Shown here in pieces: positions 52,334-60,794 of a DNA stretch of 64,000 nt. Numbering within the stretch: the stretch's first letter is position 1; every line of letters begins with the position of its first letter. Position numbers and translations under genes: made by a program. This stretch comes from Alphaproteobacteria bacterium (GTDB lineage: Bacteria; Myxococcota_A; UBA796; GCA-2862545). Location of the stretch: the NCBI GenBank assembly GCA_020632885.1, contig JACKEQ010000024.1, positions 1 to 64,000 of the forward strand, read 5' to 3'. Under the pieces are notes generated by a model, which worked only from the letters and a program-made list of their open reading frames with translations, did not search any database and was not told where the DNA came from.

Positions 52334-52654
52334 ATGCACGAATTCCACTTCGAAGGCCTCGACGTCTACAAGCTCGCCGTCACCGTCGCGCGCTGGATGC
52401 GAACCACCCACTGGCCCGCAGACGCCCACCATCTCCGCGGCGAAGCCATCCGCGCCGCGGACTCCATCGTCTTGAACATCGCCGAAGGCATCTCCCGCGG
52501 CGGGAAGTCCGGCATGAACCACTTCCGCATCGCCAAGGGCTCCGCGGGCGAGGCATTCGCCGCCCTGGACGTCACCGACTTCCCGGGATGCGCCGAGCGA
52601 CGCGCCGAGCTCCGCAGGATCGGCGCGATGGTCACGAGGCTGCGCGTGCACTGA
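52334..52654 (+). CDS. Four-helix-bundle protein (23S rRNA intervening-sequence protein family)
   Basis: 106 residues. Matches the PF05635/TIGR02436 type: F-E-G-L-D-V-Y-K-L-A-V-T-V-A near the start, then A-D-S-I-V-L-N-I-A-E-G-I-S-R-G and F-R-I-A-K-G-S-A-G-E at ~58-83. Related proteins are encoded in 23S rRNA intervening sequences, and one relative (Avd) assists diversity-generating retroelements, but no rRNA or reverse transcriptase is near. GGAGG lies within the right arm of the hairpin upstream. It stands alone on the plus strand next to the repeat arrays, suggesting a mobile or repeat-linked origin. Confidence 0.85.
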   Translation: MHEFHFEGLDVYKLAVTVARWMRTTHWPADAHHLRGEAIRAADSIVLNIAEGISRGGKSGMNHFRIAKGSAGEAFAALDVTDFPGCAERRAELRRIGAMVTRLRVH

Positions 52655-52656
52655 GC

Positions 52657-54057
52657 TCAGACCCCCGGCACCTCGGCCCGAAGGCGCTCCAGCGCCTCGC
52701 GCCGGCCGTCCCGGTAGAACGTGTTGTACGTGTCGAACGGGATGAGCGTCCCGTCCGGCCGCGCGAAGTGCACACAGCTCTTCTTCGCGTTCATCACGGT
52801 CAGATCGCGGCGATCCAGGAACTGCACGATCATCACGCGGAAGACGTTCGCGTAGGACAGGTCGCCGATCTCCACCTTCGGCAGACAGCAGAGCACGTCC
52901 GCCAGCTGGCCCGCCTGCCCCTCCGGACCCAGCCCCGTGCTGAACAGGGCGTCGAGCTCGCCGCGCAGGGCGCCCTCGAAGCGGATCGTGTTCGCCGTGC
53001 CGCCGATGAGCACGTCCTCCGGGATCATCCCGGTGAGCGGGCGCACCTCGCCGCCGAGCTTCAGCGCGTAGCCCATCGCCAGCACCTCGGGATGGCAGGG
53101 CACGGGGACGATGTCGGCCTCCGTGAAGGCCGTGCTCGCCACGAGCCGCCGCCGGACCTCCGTGAGCGTGAGGCGGTGGGTGTCCGCGGCATAGCCATCC
53201 ACCCGGCCGGCCTCCTGGGTGGGCTGGAAGGTGACGCCGCGCACGCACGAGAACGAGAGCGCATGGTCCACGATGGCCCCGATCTCGTCGTCGTTCACGC
53301 CGCGCTGGAGGGTCACCACGAGGGTCGTGGAGATGCCCGCGGCCTCCAGCCGCTCGAGGGCCGCCTGCCGCACCCCGGCCAGCCGCGCCCCGCGGATCCG
53401 CTGGTGCACCTCGTCGCGCAGGGAGTCGAACTGCAGGTAGATCTCGAAGTTCTTCCGGTGCTCGGCCAGGGCGTCCACGAGCGCCTGGTCCTTCGCGAGC
53501 CGCACGCCGTTGGTGTTCACCATGAGGTGCCGGATCGGACGCGCCCGCGCGGCCGCCAGGATCTCCAGGAACTGCGGGTGCATCGTGGGCTCGCCACCCG
53601 AGATCTGCACGACGTCTGCCACCCCCTCGCTCGCGACCACCGTGTCGAGCATGCGCTCCACCTCGGCCATGGTGCGGTGCTGGAGCCGATGGGGACCGCT
53701 GTCGGCGTAGCAGATGGGGCACGACAGGTTGCAGTGATCGGTGATCTCCACGACCGTGACGCACGCGTGCTGCTGGTGGTCCGGACACAACCCGCAGTCG
53801 TACGGACAGCCCCACTTCATGGGCGTCTGGAAGCGCCCGGGCATCTCGGGCTCCTTGAGGAACCGCTCGCGCGACCGCCGCCAGTACGCAGCATCGTCCG
53901 CGAGCATCACGGTCTCGAACCCGTGCTGCGGACACCACTTCCGGAGGAACACCCGGTCGTCCTGGAGCAGGATCTTCGCCTCCACGCGCCGCAGGCAGGT
54001 GGAGCACACCGCCGTCTCCATCGCGTAGAACGTGTAGGGACGGGTCTTTCGGGTCAT
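52657..54057 (-). CDS. Radical SAM protein of the tetraether lipid synthase (Tes/MJ0619-like) type
   Basis: 466 residues, ATG overlapping the upstream Lgt-like gene (ATGA). The N-terminal Cys-rich part has C18-x-x-C21, then K-W-C42-P-Q-H-G and the block C84-P-Y-D-C88-G-L-C91 ... H-A-C99. The radical SAM ligands C109, C113 and C116 follow in T-D-H-C-N-L-S-C-P-I-C-Y-A, with S-G-G-E-P-T downstream and further cysteines in the C-terminal half (L-C-C-L, S-C-V-H-F). This order is that of the archaeal enzyme that joins lipid tails into tetraethers, and of bacterial homologues. It probably couples C-H bonds on membrane lipids. Evidence is motif order only. Confidence 0.75.
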   Translation of the reverse strand: MTRKTRPYTFYAMETAVCSTCLRRVEAKILLQDDRVFLRKWCPQHGFETVMLADDAAYWRRSRERFLKEPEMPGRFQTPMKWGCPYDCGLCPDHQQHACVTVVEITDHCNLSCPICYADSGPHRLQHRTMAEVERMLDTVVASEGVADVVQISGGEPTMHPQFLEILAAARARPIRHLMVNTNGVRLAKDQALVDALAEHRKNFEIYLQFDSLRDEVHQRIRGARLAGVRQAALERLEAAGISTTLVVTLQRGVNDDEIGAIVDHALSFSCVRGVTFQPTQEAGRVDGYAADTHRLTLTEVRRRLVASTAFTEADIVPVPCHPEVLAMGYALKLGGEVRPLTGMIPEDVLIGGTANTIRFEGALRGELDALFSTGLGPEGQAGQLADVLCCLPKVEIGDLSYANVFRVMIVQFLDRRDLTVMNAKKSCVHFARPDGTLIPFDTYNTFYRDGRREALERLRAEVPGV

Positions 54058-54743
54058 GGGGGGAGCCTCGCGTCGCGGAGGTAGTGGGCCACCATCGCCA
54101 ACAGGATGACGAGAGCGGTCACCTGGTAGAACGTGAGCCCGAGGGCCCAGACGGGCTCGGGGCGCAGCCACTCGGTGACGAACCGGTAGAGCGCGTAACT
54201 CCCCAGGTAGAGCTTGAAGTGCTGCCGACGCTGGACCCCCGCGCGCGCCATGAGCACGAGGGCGACCGCCGCGAGCCCGTGGAACACGGCCTCGTAGAGC
54301 TGGGTGGGGTGCCGGAGCACGCCGTCACCGAAGTCAACGGCCCACGGCACCGCCGAAGGACGCCCGTAGCAGCATCCGCCCTGGAAGCAGCCGACACGAC
54401 CGACCGCCACGGCGGCCGCCACGGGCGCGGCGAACGTGTCGCCGGTCTTCCGGGTCACCCCGAGCGCGAGCTTGGTGACCTCCACCGCCAGGTACCCACC
54501 GGCAAGTGCCCAGGTGATCGTGCGACCGTCGTCGAGCCAGAACGAGAACCGCTGCAGCGCCGCGGGGTCCTCGAGGAAGAACGGGAGCTTGGCTCCGATG
54601 ATGCCGCCGGAGACCGCCGCGATCCCGAGGGCCGCGGAGGTGGCGGGAGGGAGCCCGGACCCGCCCGGCACGATCCGACGCACCGCGAGCCCCGCGAACA
54701 CGGAGCCCGCCATGATGGCGAGGTGGACGAGGTCGACGCTCAC
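54054..54743 (-). CDS. Prolipoprotein diacylglyceryl transferase (Lgt)-like membrane enzyme
   Basis: 229 residues, GTG start overlapping the previous gene (GTGA). Five to seven membrane helices. The Lgt core is present but of a variant type: A-V-G-R-V-G-C-F-Q-G-G-C-C-Y-G replaces the usual G-R-I-G-N-F-I-N-G-E, followed by R-H-P-T-Q-L-Y-E-A. Shorter than E. coli Lgt (~290). The Cys-rich variants are often encoded near radical SAM genes, so this may act on lipids or headgroups together with the Tes-like protein and not on prolipoproteins. Confidence 0.8.
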   Translation of the reverse strand: MSVDLVHLAIMAGSVFAGLAVRRIVPGGSGLPPATSAALGIAAVSGGIIGAKLPFFLEDPAALQRFSFWLDDGRTITWALAGGYLAVEVTKLALGVTRKTGDTFAAPVAAAVAVGRVGCFQGGCCYGRPSAVPWAVDFGDGVLRHPTQLYEAVFHGLAAVALVLMARAGVQRRQHFKLYLGSYALYRFVTEWLRPEPVWALGLTFYQVTALVILLAMVAHYLRDARLPP

Positions 54744-55882
54744 ATGCTGCCGACGGCCGCCAGGGTCGCGAAGCACAGCGCCATGCCCACCACACCGGCC
54801 GCCGCGGACATCAGCACACCCACCGCCACCAGCACCGAGAGCATGGTGGCCGACAGCGCCACCGTGCCCGCCGCCGTGCCGAGCACCGTCGCCGTGCGCC
54901 CCACCATGGCGTCGTCCTTCTCGCCCCGGAGGTCGAGGTGCACGATGCGCGCGAGCCCGAGGAGCAGCACGCCGACGGCACCCGCGTACGGCACCACGAG
55001 GGCCGGCCAGCTCATCGACAGCCCCACGCCCACCACGACACAGACGACCACGAGCGCCACGACCGACGCGGTCCACACGAGCATCACGGTGCCCCGACGC
55101 GCCATGGACGGCGCCAGGAACACGCCCTCCGCCGGGACCAACGGCTGATCGCACCGCCCACACCGCCGTACACCGCCCGCATTCCAGGCACCACACCAGG
55201 GGCAGTCCCCCGCCTTGCGGTGCTCGAGCGCCGTGAGCTCGACGGCGCGGGCCCGCCCGAGGAGAGCGTCCTGATCCTCCACGAGCCGCCAGGTGGACCC
55301 CACGCCGAGGTCCGTCACCAGCCCCATCAGCCCCAGCGACGCCACCACGAACAGGATGTGGTGCGTGGGCGGCATGAAGGACGGATGGAACCGGAGGGCC
55401 GCACCGATGGCGAGCCCGTAGGCCGCGGTGGTCGCCACGGTGGCGAGCCAGACGTCCGCGCTGCGACCGCGAAGCCCGGTGACGGCGATCACCAGCGGAA
55501 AGGCGTAGAGCATCGGGCTCGTGGGGCCGTTCCCGACCAGCACGAGGATCGAGAGGAACAGCACGTCCGCGAGCGTGACCATCGGCCCCACGACCCGCGA
55601 CACGAAGCGGGTGCGCAGGAGCAGGAGCACGGCCCCCGCGGCACCCGCCCACGCGACCGCAACGGAGATGGCCACGGTGTCGAACACCGGGACCTTCGTG
55701 CCGCCGAGATCCACGACCCGCCCCGCGTCCAGACCCACGAACGCCCGGTTCACGACGTGCAGGGTGAAGAACACGGCGACGCCGACGAGGCGCAGGAGGT
55801 TGATGCGCGCCTCCGCCTCGATGGCGTACACGCGACGCGCGACAGTGACGGCGATGGCGGAGGGATCCTGCACGGCGCTCAT
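54740..55882 (-). CDS. Polytopic membrane protein with a zinc-ribbon loop
   Basis: 380 residues from the ATG at 55882; a GTG at 55918 would add 12. About eight membrane helices: six or so in residues 20-195 and more in 270-380. Between them is a soluble loop with C-P-W-C-G ... R-C-G-R-C, a four-cysteine zinc ribbon at about residues 225-243. The N-terminal helices resemble the sensor part of some signalling membrane proteins. First gene of the operon with the Lgt-like and Tes-like genes. Function unknown. Confidence 0.7.
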   Translation of the reverse strand: MSAVQDPSAIAVTVARRVYAIEAEARINLLRLVGVAVFFTLHVVNRAFVGLDAGRVVDLGGTKVPVFDTVAISVAVAWAGAAGAVLLLLRTRFVSRVVGPMVTLADVLFLSILVLVGNGPTSPMLYAFPLVIAVTGLRGRSADVWLATVATTAAYGLAIGAALRFHPSFMPPTHHILFVVASLGLMGLVTDLGVGSTWRLVEDQDALLGRARAVELTALEHRKAGDCPWCGAWNAGGVRRCGRCDQPLVPAEGVFLAPSMARRGTVMLVWTASVVALVVVCVVVGVGLSMSWPALVVPYAGAVGVLLLGLARIVHLDLRGEKDDAMVGRTATVLGTAAGTVALSATMLSVLVAVGVLMSAAAGVVGMALCFATLAAVGSM

Positions 55883-55997
55883 CCTCGCACAGATCCGTGT
55901 CGAAGAGACGTGCCGCACGGGTCGCGCCCCAAAGAGCGGCGATGTGCCTCACGACTCCGTCATCACACCTCAGAGGTCCGTGCAACAACCTCATTGT

Positions 55998-56022
55998 GAC
56001 GTGGAAATGCCTTGTCCACGTC
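55998..56022. promoter_or_regulatory. Perfect 8-bp inverted repeat in the divergent promoter region
   Basis: GACGTGGA (55998-56005), 9-base spacer, TCCACGTC (56015-56022). It lies in the 206-bp gap between the membrane-protein operon (minus) and the TPR gene (plus), as expected for an operator of a dimeric regulator. Confidence 0.5.
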
Positions 56023-56088
56023 GCTCGGTCGCCATGGAGCCGCCACGCTCCGGCCCCCCTCCGCCGCGAGCCGACGAGGAGAGTGCCC

Positions 56089-56790
56089 ATGCTGTTCATG
56101 CTGGCCCTCGCGTCCGCACAGGACGCCCAACCCGAATCCGAACCCTCCGACACGCCGGTCGCCCCCGCCGACGACGCCGCACGCACGCGAGCGAAGGAGC
56201 TGTTCGACAACGCCACACGCCTCTACGAGGAGGGCGACTACAGCGCCTCCCTCATCGCCCTCGAGGAGGCCAACAAGGTCTTCCCGAGCGCGGCGTTCCA
56301 GTTCAACATCGCCAACTGCCTCGAGCGGCTCGGCCGCTACGAGGAGGCCATCGCCGCCATGAACCGGTACCGCGCCGTGGCGCCGGCCTCGGAGACCGAG
56401 GTGCTCGAGCGCCGGATCCGGTCGATGGAGACGCGCCTCGAAGAGGAGCGGAAGGCCGCCGAGGACGCCGCCAAGCAGGCCGAGGCGAACAAGGTCCAGA
56501 CCCGCACCGTGAAGCGGCCGACATGGTCGCTGGTGGGTGCGGGCGCGGGCCTCGTGGTCGTCGGTGGTGTCGGCGCCATCGTGTCGAAGAGCTCGGCCGA
56601 CAAGGCCTTCGACGTGCTCGACCGCTCCCGGTACGACGGCATGGGCACCCTGAACATCGCGAGCCTGGCCGCCTCCGGCGTCGGTGTCGGCCTGGTCGGC
56701 GTGGGGCTCGCCCTCACCAACGAGAAGTTGGTCGTCGTCGGCGTCACGCCCGGCGCCGGTCCCCACATCGCCTTCGGAGGTGCCCTGTGA
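56089..56790 (+). CDS. Secreted or membrane TPR protein
   Basis: 233 residues, ATG with GAGGAG seven bases upstream. A short hydrophobic start (M-L-F-M-L-A-L-A-S-A) acts as signal; two or three TPR units follow (A-K-E-L-F-D-N-A-T-R-L-Y-E-E-G-D-Y, Y-E-E-A-I-A-A-M-N-R-Y), then a charged coiled coil (~100-130) and two Gly/Val-rich membrane helices (~140-160 and ~190-212). This type is common in myxobacterial genomes. GTGA overlap with the next (broken) gene. Confidence 0.75.
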   Translation: MLFMLALASAQDAQPESEPSDTPVAPADDAARTRAKELFDNATRLYEEGDYSASLIALEEANKVFPSAAFQFNIANCLERLGRYEEAIAAMNRYRAVAPASETEVLERRIRSMETRLEEERKAAEDAAKQAEANKVQTRTVKRPTWSLVGAGAGLVVVGGVGAIVSKSSADKAFDVLDRSRYDGMGTLNIASLAASGVGVGLVGVGLALTNEKLVVVGVTPGAGPHIAFGGAL

Positions 56791-57963
56791 CGCTCCTTCT
56801 CCTCCTGGCCGGCTGCGTGGGCCCGTGGCCCGACGGGCAGTACAGCCTGGCCTTCACGCCCGACGATCTCCACCTCGGCTTCGTGCACCCCTCCCCCGTC
56901 GACGACGGCGGGTGGGCCGCGACGCACCACGAGGGCGCTCTCGCCGCCGCCGAGCACTTCGGAGCCACCCTCGACTACCGGCCCCTCGTCGCGAACATCG
57001 ACGCCGGCAGCACCATCGACGAGCTCATCGAGCTCGGCGCGAACGTCGTGTACACGCCGTCCTCCGGCTACATCCAGGCGAGCCTGGACGGCGCCGCGAA
57101 CCACCCGGACGAGTACATCTTCAGCTGCTGCGGCCAGGTCACGGCCGAGAACCTGAAGTCGTACTTCGCGCGGATGTACCAGCCGCTCTACCTCGCCGGG
57201 TACGCGGCGGCGGGCCAGACCTGCACGGGTACCCTCGGCGTGGTCTCCGCCTTCCCGGACGCCGAGTTCATCCGCCACGCGAACGCGTTCACCCTGGGAG
57301 CCCAGAAGCGGGCCGCCGAGGACGGGCGCCAGGTGCAGGTGCGCATCGAGTACATCTACGCCTACTAAGGCCCCGAGGACGCCCAGGCGGCCACCGGGCG
57401 CCACATCGACGCCGGCGCGGACGTCATCCTCCAGCAGACCGACAGCACCGCGAGCCTGGCCTACCGGGCGACCGACACGGTGGACTGCGACGGCACGCCC
57501 GTGCCGGTGCGCCGGATCGCCTACCACAACACCGACGGCTGCGAGCGCTCGGGCAACCAGGGCTAACTGCATCGGCTCTGCCCACTGGAACTGGGGCCCC
57601 CTGTACATCGAGCAGATCGAGAGCCTGTTCGCCGGTGACCTCGATACCTCGGACGCGAGCTGGGCACCGATGCTCGGTTCGAACCTCTCGGCGGTCGCCT
57701 TCAAGCCCGGCCCGGTGGTCTCGGCCGACCAGATCGAGATCCAGAAGATGAGCCAGCTCCGCCTCGACGCGGTGGCCAACCCGCTCATCCCGTTCGTCGG
57801 TCCGATGGACGACGCCGCGGGGACCCGCCAGATCGCCGCCGGTCAGGAGCTGACCGACGACGAGATGGACCGGATGTGCTGGTACGTCGATGGAATCAAG
57901 GTGTTCGACGACGCGGGGGCCGAGCAGCCCCTCGCCGACCTCGTCGCCGAGTGCCAGAACTGA
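56787..57963 (+). pseudogene. BMP-family (PnrA/Med-like) substrate-binding lipoprotein gene broken by two TAA stops
   Basis: The GTG at 56787 starts a lipoprotein signal (T-L-L-L-L-L-A-G-C). The frame encodes BMP-like sequence (L-G-F-V-H-P-S-P-V-D-D-G-G-W, I-D-E-L-I-E-L-G-A-N-V-V-Y-T) to a TAA at 57366-57368. The same frame continues with sensible sequence (G-P-E-D-A-Q-A-A-T-G-R-H-I) to a second TAA at 57564-57566; from there the protein resumes one base further on (N-C-I-G-S-A-H-W-N-W-G) and ends at 57963. So one nonsense change and one extra T break a ~390-codon gene. These proteins bind nucleosides or similar compounds for ABC importers. Confidence 0.75.
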
Positions 57964-57965
57964 CC

Positions 57966-58652
57966 ATGCGCGTCTGTCCCGAGTGCTCGACGCAGTACGA
58001 GGACCACGTGGAAGCGTGCCTCGTGGACGGCGCGACGCTGGAGCCGATGGCGGCGACGACCGCCACGCCTCCGCCGCCGCCGATCCAGGCCGCTGCCCCG
58101 TCACGGTCGATCCTCCCCCTCCTCGTGGGCGGCGTGTTGCTGCTCGGAGGCGGGCTGGCCATCGGCATGTTCCTCCTGGCGCCCAGCCCCCCGCCGGCAC
58201 CCGCGCCCGCACCCACAGCCGTGGTGCAGGCCCCGGCACCGGTCGCGCCCACGCCGGTACCCGACCAGCTCGTGCTCAACACCGATCCCTCGGGGGCCAC
58301 CGTGCTCCAGGGCGACACCGCGCTCTGCGTCACGCCCTGCAAGCTCGCTGCGGACGCCCTCGGCGAGCTCCCGGGACGCGTGACCATGCGCCTCGAGGGC
58401 TACGAAGACGAGGCGTACACCGTGATGACCACCGGCGCGCACTCCGTTCGCCTGGTGGCGCGGAAGGCGAGCGCGCCCCGCCCCGCGCAGCCGCGGCCGG
58501 CGCCGGTGCGCGTGGAGGTCCCGGTGCCCGTGCCCGTCCCGGTGCCCGTGCCCGTGCCTCAGCCCGTGGCGGCGCCCACTCCGGCACCCGCTCCCGCTCC
58601 GGCACCCGAGCCCGAGCCGAAGAAGATCGGCGACTTCAAGAGCCCTTTCTGA
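57966..58652 (+). CDS. Zinc-ribbon / transmembrane / PEGA-like protein with Pro-Val repeats
   Basis: 228 residues. N-terminal zinc ribbon C-P-E-C ... A-C-L-V-D-G (residues 4-21), one membrane helix (~48-70), a Pro/Ala linker, a PEGA-like domain (D-P-S-G-A-T-V-L-Q-G ... C-V-T-P-C-K-L, ~104-160), then a P-V-P-V-P-V repeat (~178-197), a P-A-P-A run and a short basic tail. The zinc ribbon is probably cytoplasmic and the PEGA part outside. The last 17 bases overlap the convergent EEP gene. Confidence 0.75.
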   Translation: MRVCPECSTQYEDHVEACLVDGATLEPMAATTATPPPPPIQAAAPSRSILPLLVGGVLLLGGGLAIGMFLLAPSPPPAPAPAPTAVVQAPAPVAPTPVPDQLVLNTDPSGATVLQGDTALCVTPCKLAADALGELPGRVTMRLEGYEDEAYTVMTTGAHSVRLVARKASAPRPAQPRPAPVRVEVPVPVPVPVPVPVPQPVAAPTPAPAPAPAPEPEPKKIGDFKSPF

Positions 58653-59583
58653 GGTCGAACGCCACCGGCGCGTGGTCGCTCGCCTTCGGGCGGTTGCGAC
58701 CCACGCCCGCGAAGCGCTGCCCGTCGAACCGGTGCGCTCGCCAGGGCAGCCCACGTCGCTCGACCCGCGGCGGCTCGGGGTTCGCGTCGGCGAGGGCACG
58801 ACTGGGCAGGAGGTAGTCGAGCTGCCGGTACGCCTCCGGCGTGCCGTGCCGTCTGGAGCCCGCGTAGCAGTGGGTCCACCGGTCGCGCTCGGGCAGGCGA
58901 TCCAGCACGTTCTCGACGGCGTCCCAGCCCACCAGCGGGCCGATGCCCGGCGCGCCCTCGGCATCCGTGAGCATGTGGTCGTTCAGGTCGCCGAGCACCA
59001 CGAACGGCGCGCGGGCCGGGTCGTCGAAGCGGCCCTCCACGATCTCCCGCACCGTGTGGGACTGGAGAAGGCGCCGGTCACGGGTGGCCGCACGCCCGCT
59101 GCCCGTCGCACCGTTGGGAAGCCGCATCGACTTGAAGTGGTTGACGTACAGGGTGATCCGCCCGACGGGCCCCTCGACGTCGACCTCCAGGCAGTCCCGG
59201 TCGAACACGGGGTCGTCGCCGTGCCAGAGGTGCTGCCAGGTGCGCGCGTGCACGATCGGGAACCGCGACATCACGCCCACGTCGATGCGCCGCTGGTCGT
59301 TGCCGTCGATCACGAGGAGGTGCGGGTAGGCGTGGCGACCGCCGAGCCACCGATCCCGGAAGTGCTTCAGCGTGTCCTGGTCCTCCACCTCCTGGAAGGC
59401 CCAGACGTCCGCGTCCACCGCCCGCACGACCTCCGCGGTGATCTGCTTGGACTCGGCGTCCGCGAGCCGGAAGCGGAGATCCTCCGACTGGAAGCCCTCC
59501 GTCGCCGCCCGGTGCCGGTCCACCCCCTTCGCGAAGAGGTAGCGGGTGAACAGGTTCTCGACGTTGAAGGTGGCGATGCGCAC
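58636..59583 (-). CDS. Endonuclease/exonuclease/phosphatase (EEP) family protein
   Basis: 315 residues, GTG start at 59583 overlapping the preceding stop (TAGTG). EEP motifs in order: A-T-F-N-V-E-N-L-F, F-Q-E-V-E-D, D-V-G-V-M-S-R-F, N-H-F-K-S, G-D-L-N-D-H and S-D-H-A-P-V, which hold the metal ligands and the catalytic Asp/His. No signal peptide. Likely a metal-dependent phosphodiesterase or nuclease; substrate unknown. Coupled to the radical SAM/SPASM gene. Confidence 0.88.
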   Translation of the reverse strand: MRIATFNVENLFTRYLFAKGVDRHRAATEGFQSEDLRFRLADAESKQITAEVVRAVDADVWAFQEVEDQDTLKHFRDRWLGGRHAYPHLLVIDGNDQRRIDVGVMSRFPIVHARTWQHLWHGDDPVFDRDCLEVDVEGPVGRITLYVNHFKSMRLPNGATGSGRAATRDRRLLQSHTVREIVEGRFDDPARAPFVVLGDLNDHMLTDAEGAPGIGPLVGWDAVENVLDRLPERDRWTHCYAGSRRHGTPEAYRQLDYLLPSRALADANPEPPRVERRGLPWRAHRFDGQRFAGVGRNRPKASDHAPVAFDLRKGS

Positions 59584-60794
59584 TACGTGGGCTCCACGGC
59601 GAGCTCGAAGCGCCCGAAGTCGTAGGGTACCCCCTCCGCGCGCTCGACGGGCACGAGCACCTCCCGCAGGCCCTGCTTGGCGAGCTCGGTCGCGCGATGC
59701 GTGCAGAACGGGTTGTTCCCGCGCCGTCCGAGCGTGCAGTGGGCGGTGAACGAGCAGCCCGCCATGCACGTGTCGGCGTAGTAGCAGGTGGCGCAGAAGC
59801 CCCAGAGCTCGTCACGCGTGCGGCGGTCCACGAAGCCCACCCGCTCGTTCTCCCGCCAGAGCGTCTCCAGCGGGACCTCGGTGAGCTTCCCGCCCGCGTA
59901 GGGCGCCGTGGGCAGCGAGGGGCACCCCTTGATCGTGCCGTCGCTCTCGATCCCGATCGTGTACCGGCCGGCCGCGCAGCCCTTCCACCAGGTGGCGGAC
60001 TTCCCGGGCCGCGAGCGCAACAGGACCTCGTGGGGCCCGTAGTAGCCGATGTTGTTGCCCGCCTGGATCGCGAACCGTCGCGCCGGCGGGACGTCCTGCT
60101 GCTCGGTGGCCCAGAGCACCTGGAGCCGCGCGAGCTCCTCGATGACGAGCGGGATCTCCCAGGGCTGAAGGATCCACTCGGGACGGTCGGCCGCGCGGCC
60201 CATGGGCACCGTGAGCTGCACGCGCCACGCGCGGGCCCCCAGCGCCTTCAGCAGCGACCCGGTCTCCTCCAGGCGGTCGCGGTTCAGCCGGTTGAGCTGG
60301 CTGTTCGCGGTCACCGCGAGGCCCGCGTCCACGGCCGCACGCAGCCCGTCCGTGGCGGCCCGGAAGCTGCCCGGACGGTCGCGGAGCACGTCGTGCACGT
60401 CCTCGGGACCGTCGATGCTGAAGCCCATCCCGGTGAGCCCGGCGTCCTTCAGGCGCGCCACGCGACCGGGCGTCATCCCGAGACCGCCCGTCTGCATCGT
60501 CACACGCACCCCCGCGCCAACGAGCTCGCGGATGACGGGCAGGCAGTGGGGCGAGAGGTAGGCCTCCCCGCCGATGAGCGTCACCTCCCGCGTGCCGAGC
60601 CTGGCGAGCTCCCTGGCCGTCGCCAGGGCCGTCTCGCGATCGAGCTCACCGGGCCTCTGGAACGAGCCCGCGCGCGACCCGCAGTGGGCGCACGCGTGAT
60701 CGCAGCGGATCGTGAGCTCCCACACCGCGTAGACCGGCGTGCCGGCGTCCTCCGCGGTGACGGCCCGGGGCGTGTGGCTCTCAGAACTCGGCAT
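59583..60794 (-). CDS. Radical SAM / SPASM domain protein
   Basis: 403 residues from the ATG at 60794, which lies inside the 3' end of asnS (14-bp overlap). Radical SAM ligands C31, C35 and C38 in R-C-D-H-A-C-A-H-C; G-G-E-A at ~73. The C-terminal SPASM-like region has G-C-A-A-G, K-G-C-P, then C-A-T-C-Y-Y-A-D-T-C-M-A-G-C, enough cysteines for two extra clusters. SPASM proteins modify peptides or proteins, but no small peptide gene is adjacent; the target could be encoded elsewhere. Confidence 0.85.
   Translation of the reverse strand: MPSSESHTPRAVTAEDAGTPVYAVWELTIRCDHACAHCGSRAGSFQRPGELDRETALATARELARLGTREVTLIGGEAYLSPHCLPVIRELVGAGVRVTMQTGGLGMTPGRVARLKDAGLTGMGFSIDGPEDVHDVLRDRPGSFRAATDGLRAAVDAGLAVTANSQLNRLNRDRLEETGSLLKALGARAWRVQLTVPMGRAADRPEWILQPWEIPLVIEELARLQVLWATEQQDVPPARRFAIQAGNNIGYYGPHEVLLRSRPGKSATWWKGCAAGRYTIGIESDGTIKGCPSLPTAPYAGGKLTEVPLETLWRENERVGFVDRRTRDELWGFCATCYYADTCMAGCSFTAHCTLGRRGNNPFCTHRATELAKQGLREVLVPVERAEGVPYDFGRFELAVEPT

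Noticed and set aside
52334..52654. Avd protein of a diversity-generating retroelement
   Set aside because: No reverse transcriptase, template repeat or variable repeat was found nearby; only the fold is shared.
57560..57570. Programmed +1 frameshift like that of prfB
   Set aside because: No upstream internal ribosome binding site or slippery CTT-TGA; a second independent stop at 57366 makes gene decay the simpler view.
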